From Thermoanaerobaculum aquaticum (GTDB taxonomy: Bacteria; Acidobacteriota; Thermoanaerobaculia; Thermoanaerobaculales; Thermoanaerobaculaceae), in the NCBI RefSeq assembly GCF_000687145.1, contig NZ_JMFG01000020.1, positions 1 through 58,420 of the forward strand: DNA of 58,420 nucleotides, read 5' to 3'. The position numbers and the translations under genes were made by a program. Positions 32,211 to 40,124 of the stretch are shown piece by piece. Position 1 is the first letter of the stretch. The number at the start of each line of letters is the position of its first letter. Under the pieces are notes generated by a model. That model searched no databases and was not told where the DNA came from. It saw nothing but the letters and a program-made list of their open reading frames with translations.

Positions 32211-32525
32211 ATGGTAGGCTTTGGAAGGAAAGCGTTGGTGGCAGGAGTGCTGGCGGTAGCGGCGTGGGTGGGCGAGGTGTGGGCTGGACAGACCGCCATT
32301 GCCATCAAAATCCCCGTCACTCCTGAGCTGGTGGCGCTGTTTCAAAAGAAAAACGTAGCCACTACCACATCGGCGAGCGTATCCCCGGCACCGACGCTGG
32401 TGGTCACCTGGGATGGGGAGCGCTCTTCCGTTCAGGGCTTTACCGCGCAAGGGGAGCGAACCCGTCAATGGCGAAGCGTCGAACTGAACCGCGACGGCGA
32501 ACTCCACACGGTGGTTAGCTTCTAA
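32211..32525 (+). CDS. Small secreted protein downstream of the usher-like gene
   Basis: This 104-residue protein has a signal peptide (ALVAGVLAVAAWVGEVWAG) and a short beta-rich, Thr/Val-rich mature part without cysteine (IKIPVTPELVALF, TLVVTWDGERSSVQGF) ending in VVSF. I do not recognise it. GCGGGAGGA precedes the ATG at 32211. It lies 242 bases after the usher-like gene with a nested inverted repeat between, so it may have its own promoter. It shares the 11-mer TGATGTCTGTC upstream (32154-32164) with the leader of the first operon gene. By position and export it may belong to the surface-structure locus. Confidence 0.5.
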   Translation: MVGFGRKALVAGVLAVAAWVGEVWAGQTAIAIKIPVTPELVALFQKKNVATTTSASVSPAPTLVVTWDGERSSVQGFTAQGERTRQWRSVELNRDGELHTVVSF

Positions 32526-32561
32526 CCGCAGCTTCTTTCATCACTATCGCCCGCTCAGCCG

Positions 32562-34208
32562 CTACCGTTGGCCCGCTGGAGCCCGGCGTGCCGGGCCGCC
32601 CACATGCTGCACGCCGGCCTGGGGGTTGTTGTCGCCGGGGGTGTTTTCCGAAAGCGGCAAAATCACACCAAAGATACCGCGCTCGCGAATAAACGTGGCC
32701 TGCACCAGGGTGAGCCATGGCGTTGCTAGGGCAGAGCCTCCGGTCCGGTAGGTCCTATCAACGCTCCCCAACCTATGAAACAGCAATTTCACGGTAGCGT
32801 GAGGGCAAGGCACGTTGAAGCGCACCAAACCCAGGGGGAAGTCGTAGTCCCGGTCGGGGACGGAAAGCGCCGTCTCTAAAAGGGTGGCTACCGATTGCAG
32901 TTGCCCGCAACCTTGCATAATTTCCACGGTTAAATACCCCTTGCCGGAAGCCAGTGGCAGCGTGGCCACGTGGGGTTGTTGGCTGTCCGGAATGCCATCG
33001 CCGTTGCCGTCCCCTGGGGCAAAGGGAGGCCTGCCGTCTCCACCGGGGTAACTGTTCTCGACCTCCCGGGCCACTCCATCGCCGTCATCTGCCACCGGCA
33101 CCTCCACCTGCACCGCGTTGTTGGCAGCATTGGGGTCGGCAGCGGTGGAGCTGGCGCTGAAGGTGACGGTGCCGCCGGCGTTGTTGACCAAAGAAACGGT
33201 GCAGGTAACCCCTTGGCGCTCGGAAAGCCACCCCACCTCCCAGGTCCCATCGGAAAAGGTGCCGCCGCAGCTATCGCCGGCATAGCTCACACCGGAAGGC
33301 AACGTCAAGGTAACCGCGGTGCTTTCCGCCGGGGATGGACCGAAGTTCCCCAAATGCAGCGGCACATCAAAGGGGCCGCTTTCCGGAGGTGGGGAAGGCA
33401 TACTCTGGCTGAGCTCCAAATCCGACATCGGACCTCCGGGGGGAAAGCGCGGGGAGAAAAAGCAAACGCCAAGCCCAGGGGCAAGGCCACCGGCGGCGTT
33501 GAAGTGGTAGCCCAGACCAACCTGGGCGTGGTGGTCCTGAAGGCCCACCGTGGCGGAACCGCCCCCGCTGGCGTCCACGCTTTGGTACTGGAGGGCCATT
33601 TGCCCGCTTTGGTGGTAAAGCACCAGCTCAAAGGAAAAACTCTCGCTGGCTCCAACCCGCCGCATGCCCTCCCAGCTCACCACCGTGCAGGGTTCTACCC
33701 CCAGACTTTCGGAAACCCGCGGGCAGGTGGGGAAGAAGCCTGTGACGACTTGGCCGGCAGGGCCTACCTCCAGGTCGTCGTGGTAGACGAAAACCCTTGC
33801 GGGTGTGGCAAACCGCGGGGAACCAGAAGCGAACTGAAAGGAAGGGACGGATCCTACCGGATCGTTGCTGAAGTCCCGCCCGTCCTCCTGCTCCAGCGCG
33901 CCGGCAAAACCCACATACCCGTTGGGTGAAACCACCACCGACGAGTAGGAGCGACCGTAAAACTCAAAGGGAGCAGAAAGGGGAACCACGGCACCGCCGT
34001 CGTCGAAAGCCTGGGGATCCCCGGGGGAAGCGTAAGGAGCGGCGAAAACCAGAGGCGAGCCGGAAACCACCACCCATTGGTAGCTGCAGTAAGAGGTGGT
34101 GGTGTCCTCCACCCGGTAGCCAAAGCTGTCCCGTTGCCCGTTGGGGGATCGCGCCCCCAGGGGAACTGCAATAGCCAGCAAGGCCAGCGAGAGGGCAAGC
34201 CTTTTCAT
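32562..34208 (-). CDS. Secreted protein with DUF11-like and choice-of-anchor-U-like domains
   Basis: This 548-residue protein has a signal peptide (MKRLALSLALLAIAVPLGA). An N-terminal region (about 25-265) contains SYSSVVVSPNGYVGF and VVSWEGMRR, like nidogen/adhesin-type beta domains. A DUF11-like segment (about 275-370) reads ADPNAANNAVQVEVPV. An Asp/Gly-rich calcium-type stretch (DDGDGVAREVENS, DGNGDGIPDSQQP) leads to a C-terminal domain resembling 'choice-of-anchor U' (SVPDRDYDFPLGLVRFNV). Such proteins sit at or are released from the cell surface. The ATG at 34208 is preferred for the signal peptide and GGAGGCG site. It begins 8 bases after the stop of the partner gene upstream on the same strand. 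No catalytic motif was seen. Confidence 0.62.
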   Translation of the reverse strand: MKRLALSLALLAIAVPLGARSPNGQRDSFGYRVEDTTTSYCSYQWVVVSGSPLVFAAPYASPGDPQAFDDGGAVVPLSAPFEFYGRSYSSVVVSPNGYVGFAGALEQEDGRDFSNDPVGSVPSFQFASGSPRFATPARVFVYHDDLEVGPAGQVVTGFFPTCPRVSESLGVEPCTVVSWEGMRRVGASESFSFELVLYHQSGQMALQYQSVDASGGGSATVGLQDHHAQVGLGYHFNAAGGLAPGLGVCFFSPRFPPGGPMSDLELSQSMPSPPPESGPFDVPLHLGNFGPSPAESTAVTLTLPSGVSYAGDSCGGTFSDGTWEVGWLSERQGVTCTVSLVNNAGGTVTFSASSTAADPNAANNAVQVEVPVADDGDGVAREVENSYPGGDGRPPFAPGDGNGDGIPDSQQPHVATLPLASGKGYLTVEIMQGCGQLQSVATLLETALSVPDRDYDFPLGLVRFNVPCPHATVKLLFHRLGSVDRTYRTGGSALATPWLTLVQATFIRERGIFGVILPLSENTPGDNNPQAGVQHVGGPARRAPAGQR

Positions 34209-34216
34209 AGCGCCTC

Positions 34217-36493
34217 CTAGTTCAGTTGAAACGCCAAACACCAACGCTGGAGGGTGCCGTTTTCCTTTTTGGCTTGGTCAGACACCCTCAAAGTCCAGTT
34301 TCCGCTGGCGTTTTGGCCGTCAAAGCTGGAAAGGGGGTTGTTGGGCACCAGGTAGCCGGAAAGGGCGGGAAGGTTCAGGCACTGAGTCTCGGCCGGCTGC
34401 GTAGCTTCATCGTCCAACACCGCGTCCACGTTGTCACCGTTGCACCCAGCCCCGGGGAGGCCCGGCCGGTCCACCAAGAGCACCGTGGTGCCGGCGGGGG
34501 AGGTGAGCTGCACCTGCAAATCCGAAACCCTGGTGTGGGTGATTTGCACCCACAGGTCCAAATCGGCCACGGTGCCGGTGAGTGCCGAGGCTATGGTGTC
34601 GGTAACGCCGTTGACGTTGTTATCGGGGATGGCGGTATCAGGTTGGGCGCAGAGGATGCGCCGATAGGCCCCGCTGGTGGTTACCTCAAAGACCTCCACA
34701 TTCCCATCTGGATTGCCGCCGGTGAGGTTGCTTTGGGATTGCAGGGCAATGCGGCGAATATTCGCGCCGGCGGCGATGGTGGGCAAAAGCGGATCCGTGG
34801 CCGAAAAAACCGGGTTTCCGTTCCCTAGCGATGACATATAGAAAACCCGCGTTTCAAAGCTAAAGGTTGTGAAATCCAACCGCTCACCTACGGCCCAAAC
34901 GCCAGCATCGTCCAGCTTCCCGGAAATGTAGGCCACGGTATTCGGCTCGTTGGAAACCTGGGTGATGGTGGCGGGGCTTTGCCATTTGAAGAGTTCATAA
35001 CTACCGTCGGCGTTGCTCCCCGCAAAGTTGCCGTTGGAGGCAAACAGAACAGCGCTCCCGCTGCTGGCAATGCTGGGAACATCCTGAGCTACCGGATCGG
35101 CGGTGTTGGTAATTTGCAGGAAGCTGTTGGTTTGCCGGTCCCGCCGGAAAACCTCCGGGTTGCCATCGGCATTGGTGCCGCTGAGGTTGCAGGTGGAAAT
35201 AAAAGCCACGTACCGGGACTGCTGTCGGGCCACCGCTGGCGCGTAGTTTTGGCATCCGCTGGTGCTGGTCCCGGCAAAGGAAGCCCCGTCCCACGCCACC
35301 AGCTCCACGTTCCCATCGGGGTTGGCAAAACCGGGCAGGGAACAGGTGGTGGTGAAGGCAATGACGTCGCCAGCTGCATCTCCGGCAATGCTGGGGGCAC
35401 GGTTCTCACAGGGTGGGGAGGTGTTGGTGATTTGGGTGGTGGCCAGGGTTTGCCGGTCCACCCGAAAGATTTCCCAGTTGCCATCGGCGTTTTGGCCGGT
35501 GAGGTTGGCAGTGGAAGCAAAAGCAACGAAGCGGCCGTTGGCTGTGAGGGCAGGGTGGGAAAAGCTCCCCGAGGTGGCGCTGGTAAGCCTCTGGTAGCTC
35601 AAGCCATCGTGGACAAAGATCTGCTCTTGGGCGCCGGGGTTGTCGCCAGTGATGTTGCCCGACGAAACGAAAGCCATCACCGGCGGGCTGTCGGCAAGAG
35701 CAGGTTCGCGGCTATCCACAGGGGTGTACTGCAGGCTCCCACCTTTCCATTCGGTAACTGCACCGCTGGTAGAGGTGAGCTGGCTGGACGCCAGCGCACA
35801 GGTGGAAGGCACCTCCACCGCGTCCACCAAAAGCGCCGAATCGTAAAAGGCATCGCCTTGGTCCGCCACCCGAAACTGCAGGGTGTAGGTCCCGGGCAGG
35901 TCAACGGTGACGCAAACCTTGGTCCAAGCGGTGCGGCCATCGTCGACCACGGTGTTGGTGATGGGTCCACCAGAGGTGAAGGTGTACGAAACGCCATCGT
36001 AAGGACCAAAGTCAGACCATGGGGAGTTACCGGTCACGGGCTTGAGCACGCTCCCCCGCACGAGGGGAAATCCGGTACTTGCCGGGGTCGCTTCACGCCG
36101 TAGGGTAACATCAAAAAGATCGTCATATTGGGGGCCCCAGTTTTGCTCGCTGGTGAGAAACGCAAACGCAAAGGAGAGGCTCACCGGAGCCGTGGTCACG
36201 GTAAATGAGGTCGAAAGCGTTGCCAGATCGTCCTCGTTGCTCCCGCCGTACCCATCTAGAGACGTGAGCGCGCCACCCGTGCTTCCGGGACCAGTGGACA
36301 GCACCGCAAAGTACGTGCCCTCGTAGGGCGCGATGTTGGGAGTAACGCCGGTGGCGGCAATGACACCCACCCGGTTGGTGCCTCCGGTGGCCCAGCCGGT
36401 AAGGTTGCCGGCTTCAAAACCGCCGTTGGTGATAAGCTGGGCCCAGCTGGAAGCCGAACAAGCCAAAGTGAGGAAGAAAAGCACACGCTTCAT
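34217..36493 (-). CDS. Secreted PD40-type beta-propeller protein with C-terminal P-domain
   Basis: This 758-residue protein has a signal peptide (MKRVLFFLTLACSASSWAQ). An N-terminal jelly-roll-like domain follows (LITNGGFEAGNLTGW, about 20-240). TolB/PD40-type blade repeats cover about 260-560 (HPALTANGRFVAFASTANLT, EIFRVDRQTLATTQIT, APSIAGDAAGDVIAF). The C-terminus is a proprotein-convertase-like P-domain (about 620-758: VADLDLWVQITHTRVSDLQV, GNWTLRVSDQAKKENG, WCLAF). P-domains usually accompany proteases, but no protease domain is present. The ATG at 36493 is chosen for the signal peptide; the open frame continues upstream into the acyl-CoA dehydrogenase region as a shadow. It is probably co-transcribed with the gene ending at 32562. 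Confidence 0.72.
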   Translation of the reverse strand: MKRVLFFLTLACSASSWAQLITNGGFEAGNLTGWATGGTNRVGVIAATGVTPNIAPYEGTYFAVLSTGPGSTGGALTSLDGYGGSNEDDLATLSTSFTVTTAPVSLSFAFAFLTSEQNWGPQYDDLFDVTLRREATPASTGFPLVRGSVLKPVTGNSPWSDFGPYDGVSYTFTSGGPITNTVVDDGRTAWTKVCVTVDLPGTYTLQFRVADQGDAFYDSALLVDAVEVPSTCALASSQLTSTSGAVTEWKGGSLQYTPVDSREPALADSPPVMAFVSSGNITGDNPGAQEQIFVHDGLSYQRLTSATSGSFSHPALTANGRFVAFASTANLTGQNADGNWEIFRVDRQTLATTQITNTSPPCENRAPSIAGDAAGDVIAFTTTCSLPGFANPDGNVELVAWDGASFAGTSTSGCQNYAPAVARQQSRYVAFISTCNLSGTNADGNPEVFRRDRQTNSFLQITNTADPVAQDVPSIASSGSAVLFASNGNFAGSNADGSYELFKWQSPATITQVSNEPNTVAYISGKLDDAGVWAVGERLDFTTFSFETRVFYMSSLGNGNPVFSATDPLLPTIAAGANIRRIALQSQSNLTGGNPDGNVEVFEVTTSGAYRRILCAQPDTAIPDNNVNGVTDTIASALTGTVADLDLWVQITHTRVSDLQVQLTSPAGTTVLLVDRPGLPGAGCNGDNVDAVLDDEATQPAETQCLNLPALSGYLVPNNPLSSFDGQNASGNWTLRVSDQAKKENGTLQRWCLAFQLN

Positions 36494-36537
36494 GTGCACC
36501 CCCAACGCGCAATGTAAAACCCCCAGCAGCGATTTGC

Positions 36538-36565
36538 AAAAATCACGCCCGCTTGCGCGGGCGTG
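36538..36565 (-). terminator. Intrinsic terminator after the acyl-CoA dehydrogenase gene
   Basis: A 9-bp stem CACGCCCGC / GCGGGCGTG with a 4-base loop is followed on the minus strand by A and then five T residues. It lies about 32 bases after the stop at 36597, upstream of the PD40 gene start. Confidence 0.8.
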
Positions 36566-36596
36566 GCAGTAAAACGTGTGAACAAAACTGTCACTG

Positions 36597-38438
36597 CTAT
36601 AAGACGGCCTCCATGGGGCCCATTTCGCCGGCGCGGATGGCCACCGCCCGAGCCGTGACGTTGGGCAGCACCCGGTAGGCAAAGTGAATGGCGGCCTGCA
36701 CCTTGTTGTGGTAGAAAGCCGCGTCGGCGTTGTCGGCCAAGAACTGCTTGTAGGCCACCTCGTCTTTGGGGTCCACCCCCGCCTCCTTGCACAGGGCCCA
36801 GAGCTTTTCCCGGGCAATGCTGGCTTGGTCGAGGAGGAAGTGCCCACCCAGCACGTCGCCGATCATGTCCAAAAACGGCACCGAGTTCAAAAGCACAACC
36901 ATGACCGCATCGGGGCGCTTGGTAAGGCCCTTGGAGATGTCCTCAATTTGCTTGAGGGCGGCGCCCAGCATCCAGGCCGGCTCCATGAACTGGGGGTCGT
37001 TGCGCAGCTTCTTGAAGGTGGCTTCCGCTTGCCCCAAAAGCTCGCGGATGGGCTTGCCGCCCTTGGCCGGCAGCTTGCGGGCCACCAGGTCCAGGGCCTG
37101 GATGCCGTTGGTGCCCTCGTAAATCGAGGCAATCTTGGCATCCCGCAGGTACTGCTCCGCCGGGTACTCCTGGGTGTAGCCGTAGCCGCCAAACACCTGC
37201 AAGCACCATTCGGTAACCCTGAAGCCCCAGTCGGAAGCCCAGGCCTTGCAAATGGGGGTGAGCACCTCCACGTAAGACTGATAGCGCTCCTGCTCTTCCC
37301 CTTCGGTGACCCGGGTCATGTCAATGTAGTACGAAGTTTGCATCAAAAGGGCCCGCATGGCCTGCACGTAGGCGTAGGACGTAAACAGCATGCGGCGCAC
37401 GTCCGGGTGCTCAATGATTGGCACCTGGGGGGCGTCGTGGTCCTTGAGGCGGGTCCAGTGCCGGCCCTGGAGGCGGACCTTGGCGTACTGCCAGGCTTCC
37501 TGGAAGGCGGCGGCAGCCAGGGCCTCCCCTTGTAACCCCACCTCAATACGGGCGGGGTTCATCATGTGGAACATGAGCTTCATCCCTTGCAGCTCTTCCC
37601 CAAGCAAAAAGCCCTCGCACTGGTTGTTGGGGCCGAAGACCAGCGAGCAGGTGGGGGAGCCGTGGAGGCCCAGCTTGTGCTCAATGCCGGCGGTTTGCAC
37701 GTCGTTGGGTTGGCCCAGGGAGCCGTCGGGGTTGACGCGGATCTTGGGCACCACAAACAACGAAAGCCCTGCAGTGCCGGCGGGAGCGCCGGGGGTACGG
37801 GCCAGGACCAAATGGATGATGTTTTCGGTGAGGTCCTGGTCGCCGGAGGTGATGAAGATCTTTTCGCCGGAAATCAGGTAGCGGCCGTTTTCTTGCTTCA
37901 CCGCCCGGGTTTTGGAAGCGCCCACGTCGGAGCCGGCCTGCGGCTCGGTGAGGCACATGGTGCCGCCCCACTGGCCCGAGTACATCTTTTCCACGAAAAG
38001 CTGCCGCATCTCGCCGGTACCGAACTTTTCGATGAGGTAACCGGCGCCGCGGGTGAGGAGAGCCGTGAGCGAAAGGGAAATGTTGGCACCAAAGAAGAAC
38101 TCGTTGATGGCGGTGCCCACCACTTCCGGCAGCCCCATGCCGCCAAACTCGGGGGAGTTGATGCAGGAAATCCACCCGCCTTCGCACAGCTTCTGGTAGG
38201 CGTCGCGGAAGCTGGGTGGCATCACCACCTTCCCGTCCACAAACCTGGCCCCCACACGATCGCCTTCCTTGTTGGTGGGTGCCAGCACTTCGGCGGCAAG
38301 CTTGTACGCCTCCTCCAGGACCATTTCCAGGTCCCCTTTAGCCCACTGGGAAAAGCGCTCGGTTTGCAAAAGCTTTTCCGTAGGCAGCCACTCGAAGAGC
38401 TGGAACTTCACGTCCCTCATGTCCACTTGGTACGCCAC
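36597..38438 (-). CDS. Acyl-CoA dehydrogenase (large, C-terminally extended type)
   Basis: The product has about 613 residues, longer than the ~380 of classical enzymes, matching the extended AcdA/VLCAD-like or AidB-related type. Key segments are CLTEPQAGSDVGASKTRA (FAD/substrate region), YLISGEKIFITSGDQD, GYGYTQEYPAEQYLRDAKI, and IYEGTNGIQALDLVARKLP with the likely catalytic-base glutamate. It oxidises acyl-CoA to enoyl-CoA, passing electrons to ETF; chain length cannot be told. I choose the GTG at 38438 because GGGAGG lies six bases upstream; the ATG at 38489 has no ribosome site. A CCCGCC-AA-GGCGGG hairpin (about 38461-38475) lies in the leader. It appears monocistronic. Confidence 0.88.
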   Translation of the reverse strand: MAYQVDMRDVKFQLFEWLPTEKLLQTERFSQWAKGDLEMVLEEAYKLAAEVLAPTNKEGDRVGARFVDGKVVMPPSFRDAYQKLCEGGWISCINSPEFGGMGLPEVVGTAINEFFFGANISLSLTALLTRGAGYLIEKFGTGEMRQLFVEKMYSGQWGGTMCLTEPQAGSDVGASKTRAVKQENGRYLISGEKIFITSGDQDLTENIIHLVLARTPGAPAGTAGLSLFVVPKIRVNPDGSLGQPNDVQTAGIEHKLGLHGSPTCSLVFGPNNQCEGFLLGEELQGMKLMFHMMNPARIEVGLQGEALAAAAFQEAWQYAKVRLQGRHWTRLKDHDAPQVPIIEHPDVRRMLFTSYAYVQAMRALLMQTSYYIDMTRVTEGEEQERYQSYVEVLTPICKAWASDWGFRVTEWCLQVFGGYGYTQEYPAEQYLRDAKIASIYEGTNGIQALDLVARKLPAKGGKPIRELLGQAEATFKKLRNDPQFMEPAWMLGAALKQIEDISKGLTKRPDAVMVVLLNSVPFLDMIGDVLGGHFLLDQASIAREKLWALCKEAGVDPKDEVAYKQFLADNADAAFYHNKVQAAIHFAYRVLPNVTARAVAIRAGEMGPMEAVL

Positions 38439-38584
38439 GGCCGACCTCCCTTCCGGTTCTCCCGCCTTGGCGGGCGAATGAACCGTCATTCAGTTTGCAC
38501 CCATGGCGGGCGAAAGGCAAGGGGTTACCCGAAGTCGGCGCCTGGCCTGCAGGTGCTCGGAAAAAAGCACCGACAGCTGCCCAT

Positions 38585-38614
38585 CCTTGGGTGGGCCCAA
38601 GGTTGAGGCATAAT
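38585..38614 (+). promoter_or_regulatory. Candidate promoter with palindrome before the UDP-glucuronate decarboxylase gene
   Basis: TTGGGT (38587-38592) and CATAAT (38609-38614) are spaced by 16 bp. The -35 box lies within the inverted repeat CCTTGGG-TGGG-CCCAAGG (38585-38602), which could be an operator. The start codon follows 19 bases later behind a GGAGG site. Confidence 0.45.
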
Positions 38615-38633
38615 CCTAGCCCGGAGGCGTAGC

Positions 38634-39581
<948 letters not shown>

Positions 39582-39635
39582 TGGGTTTGTGCCGCAATCA
39601 CAAGCAAAAACTGGGCACCTTGGCTTTCTAAAAAG

Positions 39636-40124
39636 CTACGGCTCGGCGGGGGAGGCAGCTGGCGGTAGTGCTCTCCTCCGGCGGGCGGCGAGAAAACGCA
39701 CGGCCAGGTAAACGGCGGTCCCGCCTACCAGCGAGCAGAGGGAAGCCCCCACCGTCCAATTGAGGAGCAGGGGTGCCACCGCCGCCTCCTGCGCCCGCCA
39801 GAAGGACCCGTCCAGGAGGTCCGTGGGGTGGGGAAGGTGGGTGGTGAAGGGCATGGCTTTTCCGGTGATGAGCTTTCCCAAGGAAACCGCCACCAGCGAG
39901 TAGGGCGCCAGCGTCCAGGGGTTGATGAGCAGTGTGCCGAGCAGAACATCCACCTTGTTGAGGCGAAAGGCAAAGGCCAAAGCCAGAGCCAGCACGGTGT
40001 GCAAGCCCAAAAACGGCGAAAGACTGATGGCCACCCCGCAAGCCCAGGAGGCCGCCAGGATGTTCGGGGATTGGTGGTGACCCAGGGCGTGGGCAAGTCT
40101 TTCTTTGATTGCTTGCCAGCTCAT
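39636..40124 (-). CDS. DUF2062 family membrane protein
   Basis: This 162-residue protein has three or so hydrophobic helices. The segments SPNILAASWACGVAISLSPF, GLHTVLALALAFAFRLNK and LLGTLLINPWTLAPYSLVA match the DUF2062 pattern (pfam family of small inner-membrane proteins, sometimes fused to glycosyltransferases). The tail is Arg/Ala/Pro-rich. The start overlaps the lon stop by 4 bases, making it the last gene of the flippase-nrdR-hsp20-lon run. The function of the family is unknown. Confidence 0.75.
   Translation of the reverse strand: MSWQAIKERLAHALGHHQSPNILAASWACGVAISLSPFLGLHTVLALALAFAFRLNKVDVLLGTLLINPWTLAPYSLVAVSLGKLITGKAMPFTTHLPHPTDLLDGSFWRAQEAAVAPLLLNWTVGASLCSLVGGTAVYLAVRFLAARRRRALPPAASPAEP

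Noticed and set aside
36494-36847. N-terminal extension of the PD40/P-domain protein
   Set aside because: The in-frame extension overlaps the end of the acyl-CoA dehydrogenase gene and its terminator; a signal peptide begins at 36493.
36653-37535. Plus-strand frames opposite the acyl-CoA dehydrogenase
   Set aside because: Antiparallel shadows of a gene with intact ACAD motifs, including the catalytic-base region.
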